Notes: a model not told the origin generated them from the sequence alone. A stretch of DNA of 64,000 bases from Maricaulis sp034670125 (GCF_034670125.1 NZ_JAXMOC010000002.1:62001-126000), one strand, 5' to 3'. Counted from the stretch's first letter, positions 17,051-26,383 are shown. Numbers and translations are program-made.

Positions 17051-17518
17051 TCAGCCCGCTTCGCGGATACCACGATTGCTGGGATCGCGACCGGCAATAT
17101 CCCGATGGGTGACCTGTTCGCCGCTCTGGTTGGCGACGCCCATGGGGGCCAGTTCTTCGCCGGTGCGGACGTCGAAGACTTCGAGCGGGCGTTCCGTGTC
17201 GCCATAGACCCATTTGTCGCCCCACTGCTGCATGGCCATGAGGATAGGGAAAAGGGCTTCGCCGCTTTCGGTCAGGACATATTCCTGACGCTGACCGCGC
17301 ACACCGACTTCCTCGCGCACCATGATGCCATTCTCGACCAGCTTGTTGAGGCGGTCCGTCAGGATGTTCTTGGCGATACCCGTGCTCTCGTGGAAATCAC
17401 TGAAGCGGCGCGCGCCCTTCATGGCATCCCGGACGATCAGAAGCGTCCACCAGTCACCAACCTGATTCAAGGTCTGCGCAATCGCGCAGGACATTTCATC
17501 AAAACGTTTTCGACCCAT
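17051..17518 (-). CDS. HxlR-family transcriptional regulator
   Basis: A 155-residue winged-helix regulator of the HxlR type: 'VGDWWTLLIVRDAMKGARRF', then 'TGIAKNILTDRLNKLVENGI' as the DNA-binding region. One cysteine near the N-terminus (C11, 'MSCAIAQTL') is at the position used for redox sensing in HypR-like members. ATG at 17518 is preferred to a GTG 18 bases upstream because GGGGGA precedes it at good spacing. It is divergent from the BASS transporter gene and may control it. A short palindrome-like ATACCCGTAT occurs at 17568-17577 in the shared region. Confidence 0.85.
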   Translation of the reverse strand: MGRKRFDEMSCAIAQTLNQVGDWWTLLIVRDAMKGARRFSDFHESTGIAKNILTDRLNKLVENGIMVREEVGVRGQRQEYVLTESGEALFPILMAMQQWGDKWVYGDTERPLEVFDVRTGEELAPMGVANQSGEQVTHRDIAGRDPSNRGIREAG

Positions 17519-17795
17519 TCCCGGTCCCCCAAACACCTGGTCGCTGCCCGTGCGACCTGCTCAACCAATACCCGTATACCACAGCACCCGGCCCCCGAGG
17601 CGAGGTGTTGTCCCTGTGGTCGCCAAGCCCTCACGGTCCGAAAAATCCCGACTGCGCAGGCAAGGCGCATCAGACACGATACAGGCTGAGGTGAGTTTGG
17701 CGACCCTTATGTTGACATGACAACTGGTTAGCGGCTCTCTGGGCGCCCGACCGGGACGCGCCAGGCGTGACAAGCTGTTGACGGACCATGCCTTT

Positions 17796-18734
17796 ATGAA
17801 CGCGCATTCGATCGACCAATTGCAGGTAATAGTTGATGACCAGTCGCGGCTGGGCATCGCCATCATCCTGTTCGTGATGATGTTCTCGGTGGCGCTGACA
17901 CTGAAGCTCGAGGATTTCGCTCTCGTGCGGCGTGAACCGGGACGGGTTCTGGGCGGCGTCGCCGTGCAGTTGCTCGGGCTGCCATTGCTGACGCTGGGTC
18001 TGATTCTGTTGTTGTCACCGCCGGCCAGTATCGCGCTGGGCATGTTGATCGTGGCGAGTTGCCCCGGCGGCAATGTTTCCAACCTGCTGACCCGGGCCGC
18101 GAACGGGAACACCGCCTATTCCGTCACCCTGACTGCCATATCCAGCGTGTCCGCGGCCGTGGTGACGCCGCTCTCGATCCTGTTCTGGGCGAGTCTTTAC
18201 GGCCCGGCAGACGCATTGGTCCGGTCCCTGGATGTGGATCCGTGGCCCTTCTTTGTGCAGACCGCCGCCCTGTTGGCCGTGCCCCTGCTGCTGGGCATGG
18301 TACTCAACCACCGGAAACCGGCACTCGCCGCCCGCGCGGCCGGCATTCTGGGACCTCTGGCGCTGGGCTGCATTGCCCTGCTTGTGGCGGTGGGGATCGT
18401 CCAGAACTGGCCGCTGATCCTCGCCACCGGTGCGATCATCATCCCCATAGTCGTGCTGCATAACGGATCGGCGTTCGCGCTGGGCTGGCTGAGCGGCCGG
18501 GCGCTGGGCATGGAGACGGCAAGACGCCGGGCCTTGACCTTTGAAGTCGGGATCCAGAATTCCGGCCTCGGCCTGGTGATCCTGCTCAGCCAGTTCAGCG
18601 GCGTCGGTGGCGCCGCAGCGATCATCGGTACCTGGAGCATCTGGCACCTGGTCGGCGGTTCACTGCTGGCAGGCTTGTTCCGTCTGGTCGATTCGCTGAC
18701 ACTCGCGGCAAACGCCACAGAGCGTGACACATGA
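17796..18734 (+). CDS. Bile acid:sodium symporter (BASS) family transporter
   Basis: About 312 residues with nine or ten hydrophobic segments. The family motif 'VASCPGGNVSNLLTRAANGNTAYSVTLTAIS' region (CPGG, SN and the following TAxSS helix break) and the later 'EVGIQNSGLG' crossover are both present; these form the sodium and substrate sites in ASBT-type proteins. Bacterial members move bile acids, pantoate or other organic anions with sodium. The start is uncertain: ATG 17796 or TTG 17778, neither with a good ribosome binding site. It is followed 12 bases later by an amidohydrolase gene, suggesting uptake of an amide or acylated amino acid substrate for that enzyme. Confidence 0.85.
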   Translation: MNAHSIDQLQVIVDDQSRLGIAIILFVMMFSVALTLKLEDFALVRREPGRVLGGVAVQLLGLPLLTLGLILLLSPPASIALGMLIVASCPGGNVSNLLTRAANGNTAYSVTLTAISSVSAAVVTPLSILFWASLYGPADALVRSLDVDPWPFFVQTAALLAVPLLLGMVLNHRKPALAARAAGILGPLALGCIALLVAVGIVQNWPLILATGAIIIPIVVLHNGSAFALGWLSGRALGMETARRRALTFEVGIQNSGLGLVILLSQFSGVGGAAAIIGTWSIWHLVGGSLLAGLFRLVDSLTLAANATERDT

Positions 18735-18746
18735 CGGGAGACAGAC

Positions 18747-20519
18747 ATGTTTGATCTCAAGATCACGGGCGGTCAGGTCCATGACGGCAGCGGCGCGGCG
18801 CCGGTTATCGCGGATATCGCCATCAAGGACGGGCGCATTGCCGCCATCGGTCAGGATCTGGGCGAGGCTGCGCGCACGATCGATGCGACTGGCAGGCTGG
18901 TCACGCCGGGCTTTGTCGACATCCATACCCATTATGACGGTCAGGCGAGCTGGGACGGCATGCTGCGCCCCTCGATCGATCACGGTGTGACCACGGCCGT
19001 TATGGGCAATTGCGGTGTTGGTTTCGCGCCGGTGCGCGAGGCTGACCACGACAAGCTGATCAAGCTGATGGAAGGCGTCGAGGACATTCCCGGCACCGCC
19101 CTGCACGAGGGCCTGACCTGGGACTGGGAGAGCTTTCCCGACTATCTCGACGCCCTGTCGAAAATCCCGCGCACCATCGATATCGCGGCCATGGTCCCGC
19201 ACGATCCGCTGCGGGTCTATGTGATGGGCGATCGGGCCGTTCATTCCGAGCCGGCCAATGACGCCGACATCGCCGAGATGCGTCGTCTGACCCGGGAGGC
19301 GCTGGAAGCCGGCGCGGTCGGTTTCGCCACCGGGCGCTCGGACGTCCACAAGACCGCTGACGGCGACTGGACCCCGTCATCGGAATCCACGCGTGAAGAG
19401 CTGACCGGCATCGCCGAGGCCTTCAAAGGCCTCGATTACGGCGTCGTACAAGCGGTGTCGGACTTCAATCTGGAGCGCGGCGAACAGGATTTCGACGATG
19501 AGTGGAGCATCATTGCCGACTATGCCAAGGCGTCCGGCCGGCCCTTCTCCTTCTCGCTCATGCAGCGAGATTTCGCGCCGGATCAGTGGCTCAAACTGAT
19601 CGAGCGGACCGAAAAACTGAAGGATGAGGGCGTCGATGCCCGGATGCAGGTCGCCCCGCGAGCCATCGGCGTCTTCCTGGGTTTCAATTGCACCTTCCAC
19701 CCCTTCATGGGCTATCCCAGCTACAAGACCATTGCCGACCTGCCGCTGGCCGAGCGCGTCGCGCGGATGAAGGACCCGGCCTTCAAGGCACAGATCCTGT
19801 CCGAGACGACCGACAAGCTGTCGGGGCCGGGTTCGTCTGTGCCGCCTCTGGCCGACATGTTGATGGAGCATATCGAATTCGTGGCCGAGAAATTCTTCCA
19901 GCTCGGCAATCCACCCGATTATGAGCAATCCGGCGAAAACTCGCTGGCCGCGCGGGCGCGGGCCAAGGGCGTCTCCCTGATGGAGATGGTCTATGACACC
20001 CTGCTGGAGCGCGATGGCCACGAGCTGATCTACCTGCCGCTCTACAATTATACCGAGCTCAATTACGACAATGTGCTCAAGATGATGGAGCACCCCCAGG
20101 CGCTCTACGGCCTGTCCGACGGCGGCGCCCATGTCGGCACGGTCTGCGACGCTTCGATGCCGACCTACATGCTGACCCACTGGACCCGCGACCGCAAACG
20201 CGGCCGCAAGCTCGACCTGCCCCGCGTGGTCCGCATGCTGACGGGTGCGCAGGCCGACTATATGGGCATGACCGACCGCGGCTATCTGCGCGAGGGCCTC
20301 AAGGCCGACATCAACATCATCGATCTCGACCGCCTGCAGATGGAACCACCCCACATGGAGCGCGACCTGCCAGCCGGCGGTCAGCGCCTGTTGCAGGGCG
20401 CCACCGGCTATGTCGCCACGATTGTCGCCGGCGAAGTGGTGATGGAAGAGGGCCAGCTCACCGGCGCCATGCCGGGCACGGTCTATCGGGCCGGGCAACA
20501 GGCTGTGGCGGCGGAGTAG
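18747..20519 (+). CDS. Amidohydrolase family 3 / N-acyl-D-amino-acid deacylase-like
   Basis: A 590-residue metal-dependent amidohydrolase. The N-terminal beta-sandwich segment precedes 'GFVDIHTHYDGQ', whose H60 and H62 are the first metal ligands. 'VMGNCGVGFAP' and the C-terminal 'LREGLKADINIIDLD' are characteristic of the D-aminoacylase-like subgroup. It probably cleaves an amide or N-acyl bond in the cytoplasm, and the true substrate is unknown. GGGAG lies before the ATG. Co-directional with, and 12 bases after, the BASS transporter gene. The end meets a pair of REP-like palindromes. Confidence 0.85.
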   Translation: MFDLKITGGQVHDGSGAAPVIADIAIKDGRIAAIGQDLGEAARTIDATGRLVTPGFVDIHTHYDGQASWDGMLRPSIDHGVTTAVMGNCGVGFAPVREADHDKLIKLMEGVEDIPGTALHEGLTWDWESFPDYLDALSKIPRTIDIAAMVPHDPLRVYVMGDRAVHSEPANDADIAEMRRLTREALEAGAVGFATGRSDVHKTADGDWTPSSESTREELTGIAEAFKGLDYGVVQAVSDFNLERGEQDFDDEWSIIADYAKASGRPFSFSLMQRDFAPDQWLKLIERTEKLKDEGVDARMQVAPRAIGVFLGFNCTFHPFMGYPSYKTIADLPLAERVARMKDPAFKAQILSETTDKLSGPGSSVPPLADMLMEHIEFVAEKFFQLGNPPDYEQSGENSLAARARAKGVSLMEMVYDTLLERDGHELIYLPLYNYTELNYDNVLKMMEHPQALYGLSDGGAHVGTVCDASMPTYMLTHWTRDRKRGRKLDLPRVVRMLTGAQADYMGMTDRGYLREGLKADINIIDLDRLQMEPPHMERDLPAGGQRLLQGATGYVATIVAGEVVMEEGQLTGAMPGTVYRAGQQAVAAE

Positions 20520-20520
20520 G

Positions 20521-20607
20521 GCCGAGGGACATGTACCTCCGGTACGTGTCCCATTCCCGACGCAAGTTTCCAGACGGGACACGGACCACAGGTCCATGTC
20601 CCTCGGC
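20521..20607. repeat. Inverted pair of REP-like hairpins
   Basis: Two 12-bp hairpins with 3-base loops (20526-20552, loop TCC; 20576-20602, loop ACA). Each reads GGGACA...TGTCCC. The whole block is also an inverted repeat, with left arm GCCGAGGGACATGTACC at 20521-20537 and the right arm at 20591-20607, one mismatch. It lies between two convergent genes and probably acts as a bidirectional terminator. The GGGACA...TGTCCC form resembles REP palindromes mobilised by RAYT proteins, but none is encoded here. Confidence 0.7.
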
Positions 20608-20624
20608 CACTGCCTGGGTAGGCG

Positions 20625-20972
20625 CTAGCGCTTGCGGGCCTTGCGGGCGGCGTAGCGTTCGTCGCGGGCGGCTTTCTTGGCGGCTTCTTCGGCTACAAGG
20701 GCGTCGGCGGCGGCTTTTTCGGCAGCGAGGGCGGCAGCGGCCTTCTCGGCGAGTTCAGCTTCCTTGCGGGCCTTCTCCTCGGCCTTCACGCGCTCGCGCT
20801 CGATGCGGCGCGCTTCGCGGGCCTTGTCGGCCGCTTCGCGTTCGGCGCGCCGGGCAGCGAGTTGCGCTTCGTCGGGCTTGGGCGCGTTCTTGAATTTTTC
20901 CAGAAGCTTTTTCTTGGCCTCTGCAGCGCTTTTGTTGCGGTCGGCGAAACTCGGGTTTGCGTAGTTTTTCAA
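20625..20972 (-). CDS. DUF6481-like lysine/alanine-rich coiled-coil protein
   Basis: About 115 residues, starting 'KNYANPSFADRNKSAAEAKK' after the initiator, then a long run of charged heptads rich in Ala, Glu, Lys and Arg, ending 'ARKARKR'. This matches the small DUF6481 proteins of alphaproteobacteria, whose function is unknown. The start is taken as TTG at 20972, because homologue-like sequence begins there and AGGGA lies about nine bases upstream. No ATG exists at that place, and the upstream in-frame extension looks non-coding. The highly basic, helical composition would suit nucleic-acid or ribosome contact, which is only an inference. Confidence 0.7.
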   Translation of the reverse strand: MKNYANPSFADRNKSAAEAKKKLLEKFKNAPKPDEAQLAARRAEREAADKAREARRIERERVKAEEKARKEAELAEKAAAALAAEKAAADALVAEEAAKKAARDERYAARKARKR

Positions 20973-21440
20973 GCTGTGTGGGTCCCTGGTGAGGTTGGAG
21001 GCCGTAAAGGCTCGCTGCAGGTTGCAGCGCTTGGCCCCTATCTGCCCGTGCCGGGGGCCAAGCACAACCCCATGCAGGGTCATGACGGATGAGTGAGGAC
21101 AGATTGGTCCGAGGTGTTGATCCGGGATCACAGGGTCTGGGCCCTCATGGCCACGGTCGGCTGGATGCCGCGCGGTGGTCCCATCCGGCCAGCCGGCGCC
21201 CGCCGAGGATCGCATTCACCTGTCCGCCCTGGGGCGCGATCGAGGGGCGGAATATTATATGACCGCCCTCATTTCTCCGCCGATATTTCCAATAAACATT
21301 TGAAATAAAACACACTTAATCAACATCGTCCCTCGGCCGGTCGGGCCGGATGCAAGCTGTTAACCATAGTTTCAAGCCCGGCCGGGACACTGTCCCAAAG
21401 TGCACATCCTGAATGATGCACGATGTAAGGGTAGTTTGGT
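20973..21440. other. Intergenic region, probable divergent promoters
   Basis: 468 bases between the DUF6481-like gene and the response regulator. Bases 21255-21325 are clearly AT-richer than the surroundings and probably hold the promoter for the response regulator. No ORF with a plausible start and product and no tRNA were found. Confidence 0.5.
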
Positions 21441-21935
21441 ATGGGCAAGATATTGAAGCGCGTTTTGCTGCTCGAGGACATTGAGGCAAACGCAAATCTC
21501 ATCCGCTTTTCGCTGGAGTCTGTTTCGGGATTTGAGGTGACTCATGCTGCGGACGGTCGTGAAGCCATCGAATGTTTCAAGACCAGCGCCTACGATATCT
21601 GCCTGTTCGATCATCTGATGCCGGGCATGACCGGACTTGATGCGATGCAAGCGATCCGGGCCCTGCCCGGAGGGGAGGCAACCCCCTTTGTCTTCCTGAC
21701 CGCCCGGTCGGACGTGGCCAACTGGAAACAGCTCAAGGAGAGCGGTGCCCAGGCGGTAATCGCAAAACCGTTCGACATCATGCTGCTGGGCGCACAATTG
21801 CTCGACGTCTTCCATGCCTACCAGTCCCCCAGTCCGGTTGAGGGCGATGAGTTGGGCGCGGAACCCGATTGGGCGGCCACGCCGTCGCGTTCGGATCTGG
21901 CCCAGCGCCCGACCGCGGCCTATCAGCGCTACTGA
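21441..21935 (+). CDS. Single-domain response regulator
   Basis: A 164-residue protein made of one receiver domain plus a disordered tail of about 40 residues. Acidic pocket E12/D13, phospho-acceptor D57 in 'LFDHLMPGM', T87 ('FLTAR') and K109 ('AKPF') are all present, so it should accept phosphate. No output domain follows, so it may act through protein contact as DivK/CpdR-like regulators do. No kinase gene is adjacent. It sits 20 codons upstream of the convergent alkyltransferase gene. The partner is unknown. Confidence 0.88.
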   Translation: MGKILKRVLLLEDIEANANLIRFSLESVSGFEVTHAADGREAIECFKTSAYDICLFDHLMPGMTGLDAMQAIRALPGGEATPFVFLTARSDVANWKQLKESGAQAVIAKPFDIMLLGAQLLDVFHAYQSPSPVEGDELGAEPDWAATPSRSDLAQRPTAAYQRY

Positions 21936-21969
21936 CGCGGTGCGGTTGGCCTGCAATGGCCGCGATTGC

Positions 21970-22584
21970 CTAGATCAGCACATGGCCAAAGGCCCGCCGC
22001 TCGTGATCTATCAGCCAGCGCTTGCGCCACAATCCACCACCATACCCCGTCAATGAACCATCCGCCCCGATAATCCGGTGGCAGGGGATGACCAGGGCGA
22101 TCGGGTTGGCGCCGTTGGCGCGGGCGACGGCCCGCGTCGCGGTCGGTTGCCCTAGGGCGCGAGCCTGCTCGCCATAGCTGCGGGTCTCGCCGGCCGGGAC
22201 GTCCAGCAGGGCCTTCCAGGCGCGTTGTTCAAACCGGGTACCGACCGGTGCGAGCGGGGTGGTGAAGGACGCCGACCGACCCTGAAAATAGGCCTGCAAC
22301 TCTGCTGTCAGAGCGTGAATCGGCGCCGGACATCCCAGCGCGATGCCGGAACCGGCGCTGGCCTGCAGCTTGTGAAGTTCGGCTGGCAGGATGCCGCGGT
22401 CGAAGAATTCCAGCAGGCGCAAATGGGTTGCGTCGGCGACAGCCAGCAGCGGCCCGACCGGCGTTGCGATCCAGTGCGCCTGCAGCGCGGCCTCGGCGAC
22501 GGTTTTTTCCCCCAACAGGCAGTGCAGGGCCTGGTGGAAGCCAGGGTCATCGTCGAACAGGGGAGCGGGAATTTCGTCCGTCAC
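21970..22584 (-). CDS. Methylated-DNA-protein-cysteine S-methyltransferase
   Basis: A 204-residue O6-alkylguanine repair protein (Ogt/Ada-C type). The acceptor motif 'IPCHR' has C168, preceded by the conserved 'RAVARANGANPIALV' and followed by 'GADGSLTGYGGG'. The enzyme moves an alkyl group from guanine to its own cysteine. The start is GTG at 22584, overlapping the SDR stop as GTGA, so translation is coupled. It is the last gene of a minus-strand operon of oxidoreductases, an unusual place for a repair enzyme, perhaps protection from reactive aldehydes (inference). No AraC or Ada regulatory domain is present. Confidence 0.88.
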   Translation of the reverse strand: MTDEIPAPLFDDDPGFHQALHCLLGEKTVAEAALQAHWIATPVGPLLAVADATHLRLLEFFDRGILPAELHKLQASAGSGIALGCPAPIHALTAELQAYFQGRSASFTTPLAPVGTRFEQRAWKALLDVPAGETRSYGEQARALGQPTATRAVARANGANPIALVIPCHRIIGADGSLTGYGGGLWRKRWLIDHERRAFGHVLI

Positions 22585-23339
22585 CGGACGTAGCTGGCGC
22601 CATTGACATCGATGCAACTGCCCGTCGCGCTGCGGCAGGCCCCGGAAGCGAGGAAGGCGCACATGGCCGCAATCTCGTCAGGATGGGCCAGCTCGCCGAT
22701 CGGGATTTCGGCCTTGGCGCGGGCCCGGTCTTCCTCGTGCTGCGGCCCCATGCGTGTATCGATCCAGCCCGGCGCGAGAGCGTAGGCATAGACCCCGTCA
22801 CAGCCCCATTGCCGCGCGATGGTCTTGGTCAGCGACAGCAGGGCTCCCTTGGAGGCGCCATAGGCCATGTGGTTGCGATCCTCTCCGCGATAACCGGCCC
22901 GGCTGGCGATATTGATGATCGCACCGCCACCGGAGGCGACCATTTCCGGTATCGCCGCGCGGCAGATATCGGCCACGGCCATGAGGTTGACCTGCAGGGT
23001 CGTGGCCCAGCTTGTCTCCCAGTCACTGTCAGAACTGTCCAACGGGCTGGCCCAATGAATGCCGGCATTGTTGACGATGATGTCGAGCCGGCCTGAGGCC
23101 AGGTGCAAGGCCGCATCATAGAGATCGCGGCCGGCGCCAGGCAGGGCCAGGTCGGCCTGGACCGCGCCCAGCGCGGCCGGACCGATGGTCTGCACGGCCT
23201 TGTCGGCGTCCGCCATGTTCTGGTTGCCGTGCAACACGACTTCGGCGCCCTGGGCGGCGAACATGTGTGCGGCGGCGAGCCCGACACCATGGCTGGAGCC
23301 GGTGATCAGGGCCCGTTTGCCCGCGAGTTGTCCCGTCAT
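22581..23339 (-). CDS. Short-chain dehydrogenase/reductase
   Basis: A 252-residue SDR with cofactor motif TGSSHGVG (13-20), NNAG (90-93), and catalytic Ser146, Tyr160 and Lys164 ('YGASK'). The C-terminal 'GSCIDVNGASYVR' is like FabG-type SDRs. Seven bases separate it from the aldehyde dehydrogenase gene upstream, and it overlaps the alkyltransferase gene by four bases. It probably oxidises or reduces an intermediate of the same pathway; the substrate is not known. Confidence 0.88.
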   Translation of the reverse strand: MTGQLAGKRALITGSSHGVGLAAAHMFAAQGAEVVLHGNQNMADADKAVQTIGPAALGAVQADLALPGAGRDLYDAALHLASGRLDIIVNNAGIHWASPLDSSDSDWETSWATTLQVNLMAVADICRAAIPEMVASGGGAIINIASRAGYRGEDRNHMAYGASKGALLSLTKTIARQWGCDGVYAYALAPGWIDTRMGPQHEEDRARAKAEIPIGELAHPDEIAAMCAFLASGACRSATGSCIDVNGASYVR

Positions 23340-23346
23340 TGCGCGC

Positions 23347-24768
23347 CTATTTCATCTGCTTCTTTGCGACGGTTTCGTACATCTTGCCATAGGGCGGAGC
23401 AAGCAGGCGGGACGGGTGCCATTTGCCGGTGCGGAAGACCGAACGCTCATGGGTGAAGGTCAAAAAGCCATGCTCGCCATGATAGCTGCCCTGACCGGAG
23501 GCTCCGACGCCGCCAAAGGGCAGGTCGGGCACGGACAGGTGCAGCAGGTTGATATTGACGCCGGCACCGCCGGACATGGTGCTGTCGAGCACACGGTCGG
23601 CTTCGGTCCTGTCGGTGGAATAGACATAGAGCGCCAGGGGATGGTCACGCTCGGCGACATGGTCGGTGGCGGCGTCCAGTTCGGAATAGCCGATGATGGG
23701 AAGGACCGGCCCGAAAATCTCTTCGGTCATCAGGCGGCAGTCGGCGGGCGGATTGACGACAACCGTCGGCGGAATCTTGCGACCGGCCTGTGCGGCCTGG
23801 GCGTCGTGTTCGGGCTGCAGGATTGTCGCGCCGCCGGCGCGGGCTTCCTCGATCATGGCGGTGAGGCGCTCATAATGCCGGTCCGAGACGATGGCGGTGT
23901 AGGCATCGTCGCTGGCGGCGTCGGCAAACTGGTGCGCGGCAACCTTGATGATGGCCTCGCCCAGCGCTGTCTCCATTCCGTTTTGCACCATGACATAGTC
24001 CGGCGCGACGCAGGTCTGGCCGGCATTGAAGAATTTTCCCCAACCGATTGATTTGGCCGCAGAGTCGTGCGGATAGGAAGGGGTCACGATCGCCGGTGAC
24101 TTGCCGCCCAGTTCCAGCGTTACGGGGACCAGATTGTCGGCAGCCGCCATGGCCACCAGTCGGCCGACCTGGGTCGAGCCGGTGTAGAAGAGGTGATCGA
24201 ATTTCAGCTTGGTGAAGGCCTCACCGACAGCCGGACCGCCGGTGATCACGGTGACATGGTCCTCCTCGAAGGCCTCAGCCAGCAGGGACTTCATGAGTTC
24301 GGCCGTCGCAGGCGTGTATTCCGACGGTTTGATCATCGCCCGGCAGCCGGCGGCAAGCGCGGCCACCAGCGGCGCCATGGCCAGCTGGAAGGGGTAGTTC
24401 CACGGTGAGACGATGCCGACAACGCCCTTGGGTTCGCGGCGAATGCTGGCGGAACCCGGCGCCAGGGTAAGCGGCACGCCAACCTTGCGGGTCTTCATCC
24501 ATTTTCCGAGATGCTTTTTGGCATGGCCGGCATCCTGGATCACGAAGGCGATCTCCGCGATCACGCTTTCCTGTTTGGCCCGATTGCCAAAGTCCTGGCT
24601 GATGGCGTCCGCGATGGCGTCGGCGTGCTTGCGGCACAGATTGGCCACGCGGTCGAGATCGGCCTTGCGCTTGTCGATGGGGCGGTGCCGCTCGGCCCGA
24701 AAGGCCGTTTTCTGGCTCGCCAGGAGGGATTTCATGCGTTCGATCTGTTTGGCTTCTGCTTCACTCAT
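23347..24768 (-). CDS. Coniferyl-aldehyde-dehydrogenase-type ALDH
   Basis: A 473-residue aldehyde dehydrogenase of the coniferyl aldehyde/ALDH3-like branch, which oxidises aldehydes to acids with NAD(P). 'SPWNYPFQL' (121-129), the general base E219 in 'LELGGKSP' and the nucleophile C253 in 'NAGQTCVAPD' are present. The hydrophobic C-terminus ('LLAPPYGK') is typical of this branch. GAGGA lies seven bases before the ATG. It follows the GMC oxidoreductase gene by ten bases, so an alcohol-to-aldehyde-to-acid route is plausible. Confidence 0.9.
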   Translation of the reverse strand: MSEAEAKQIERMKSLLASQKTAFRAERHRPIDKRKADLDRVANLCRKHADAIADAISQDFGNRAKQESVIAEIAFVIQDAGHAKKHLGKWMKTRKVGVPLTLAPGSASIRREPKGVVGIVSPWNYPFQLAMAPLVAALAAGCRAMIKPSEYTPATAELMKSLLAEAFEEDHVTVITGGPAVGEAFTKLKFDHLFYTGSTQVGRLVAMAAADNLVPVTLELGGKSPAIVTPSYPHDSAAKSIGWGKFFNAGQTCVAPDYVMVQNGMETALGEAIIKVAAHQFADAASDDAYTAIVSDRHYERLTAMIEEARAGGATILQPEHDAQAAQAGRKIPPTVVVNPPADCRLMTEEIFGPVLPIIGYSELDAATDHVAERDHPLALYVYSTDRTEADRVLDSTMSGGAGVNINLLHLSVPDLPFGGVGASGQGSYHGEHGFLTFTHERSVFRTGKWHPSRLLAPPYGKMYETVAKKQMK

Positions 24769-24778
24769 GGTGGGTTCC

Positions 24779-26383
24779 TCAAGCGTTGTCTTCGGCGATC
24801 ATGGCGGCTGCGCGGGTGGCGATCATGATCGTGGGGGCGTTGGTGTTGCCTCCGACAAGGCGGGGCATGACGGAGGCGTCGATGACACGCAGCCCATCGA
24901 TACCGCGGACCCGGCAGCGACTGTCGGTGACCGCCAGCTCGCCGGTTCCCATCGCGCAGGTCGATGTCGGGTGGTAGAGCGTTTCGGCCCGTGCCCGCAC
25001 ATCGTCGCGCAACCCGTCCATCGTGGTGATGTCGGCACCGGGATAGCGCTCCGCCTTGCGGTCATGATCGAAGGCGGGTGCGTTGAGGATATCGCGGACC
25101 TTGGCCAGGCCATCGGTCATCACGTCGAGGTCGAAGTCCGCGTCGAGATAGTTGGGCTGGATGGCCGGGTGGTCGGTGGGATCGGTCGACTTCAGCCGGA
25201 TCTCGCCTCGGCTCTTGGGATAGAGTTGGCAGACGTGCAAGGTGATGCCGTGGCCGCTTGCCTTCTCGACGCCGTGCGGGTTCGAGATCGCCGGGATGAA
25301 GACCAGTTGCAGATCCGGCAGGTCCTCGGCGTAGGCCGACTTGATGAAGGCGCCGCCCTGCACCGGATTGACGGTGAAGGGACCGTCACCGCGCAGGGCC
25401 CAGCGCGCCACCATGTACATGTGGTGGGGCAGGGAGCGGACCGAATTGCCGATCGAGGTGGCCGATTTCGTCCAGACCTGGGCGGTCACATCGAGATGGT
25501 CCTGCAGGTTCTTGCCGACCCCTGGCAGGTCGTGGGCGACGCTGACACCGGCCTCGCGCAATTCGTCGGCCGGCCCGATGCCGGACAGCAGCAATGTTTG
25601 TGGCGAGTTGATCGCGCCGCCTGACAGGATGACCTCCCGTCGCGCGTTGAGCACGCGGATCTCGCCTTCGATCTCGACTTCGACACCCGTGGCCCGGCCA
25701 TCCTCAATCACGACGCGATGGACCAGGGCGCCGGTCTGTACATCACAATTGTCGCGTTCCAGGGCGGGCCTCAGGAACGCGTCGGCTGCCGAGCAGCGCT
25801 TGCGGCCTTTCTGGGTCACCTGGTAGGGGCCGAAGCCTTCCTGTTGCGGGCCGTTGAAGTCGTCATTTCGCTTGTATTGCAGCTGGTCGCCAGCCTTGAA
25901 GAAATCCTCGGTCAGCGGGTTGAGCGGGGCGATGTCCTGCACCCAAAGCGGACCGCCGGTGCCGTGCAGCTCGCTGGCCCCGCGGGTCTGGTTCTGGACG
26001 TCCTTGAAAGCGGGAAGGGCGCTCTTCCAGCCCCAGCCTCCGGCGCCGTAATCCTGTTCCCACTCGTCATAATTTTCCGGCGCCCCGCGCATGTAGTGCA
26101 TGGCGTTGATCGATGACGAGCCGCCAAGTGTCTTGCCGCGCGGCCACAGGAGTTTGCGGTCATTGAGATTTTTCTGGGGCTCGGTCCAATAGCCCCAATT
26201 GAACTGCTCGCCGGTCACGGCGTATTGCAGCAGCATGGGTGTACGGATGATGGGGCTGTCGTCAGAGCCGCCGGCCTCCAGCACCAGAACCGAAGCCGAC
26301 GGGTCACGGGACAGGCGTTCGGCGACGGTACAGCCCGCCGAGCCGGCGCCACAAATGATGTAGTCGTAATCAGTCCTGTCCAT
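24779..26383 (-). CDS. GMC-family FAD oxidoreductase (choline-dehydrogenase-like)
   Basis: A 534-residue GMC flavoprotein. It has the N-terminal FAD motif 'GAGSAG' (12-17), GMC signature 1 around 'GKTLGGSSSINAM', signature 2 'SGGAINSPQTLLLSGIGP', the active-site region 'YHPTSTCAMG', and 'VGGNTNAPTIMIA'. It oxidises an alcohol to an aldehyde with FAD. ATG 26383 is chosen because GGGAG lies six bases before it; GTG 26386 is adjacent. It overlaps the serine hydrolase gene by 14 bases. Many relatives act on long-chain, polyether or terpenoid alcohols, and substrate assignment here is open. Confidence 0.9.
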   Translation of the reverse strand: MDRTDYDYIICGAGSAGCTVAERLSRDPSASVLVLEAGGSDDSPIIRTPMLLQYAVTGEQFNWGYWTEPQKNLNDRKLLWPRGKTLGGSSSINAMHYMRGAPENYDEWEQDYGAGGWGWKSALPAFKDVQNQTRGASELHGTGGPLWVQDIAPLNPLTEDFFKAGDQLQYKRNDDFNGPQQEGFGPYQVTQKGRKRCSAADAFLRPALERDNCDVQTGALVHRVVIEDGRATGVEVEIEGEIRVLNARREVILSGGAINSPQTLLLSGIGPADELREAGVSVAHDLPGVGKNLQDHLDVTAQVWTKSATSIGNSVRSLPHHMYMVARWALRGDGPFTVNPVQGGAFIKSAYAEDLPDLQLVFIPAISNPHGVEKASGHGITLHVCQLYPKSRGEIRLKSTDPTDHPAIQPNYLDADFDLDVMTDGLAKVRDILNAPAFDHDRKAERYPGADITTMDGLRDDVRARAETLYHPTSTCAMGTGELAVTDSRCRVRGIDGLRVIDASVMPRLVGGNTNAPTIMIATRAAAMIAEDNA

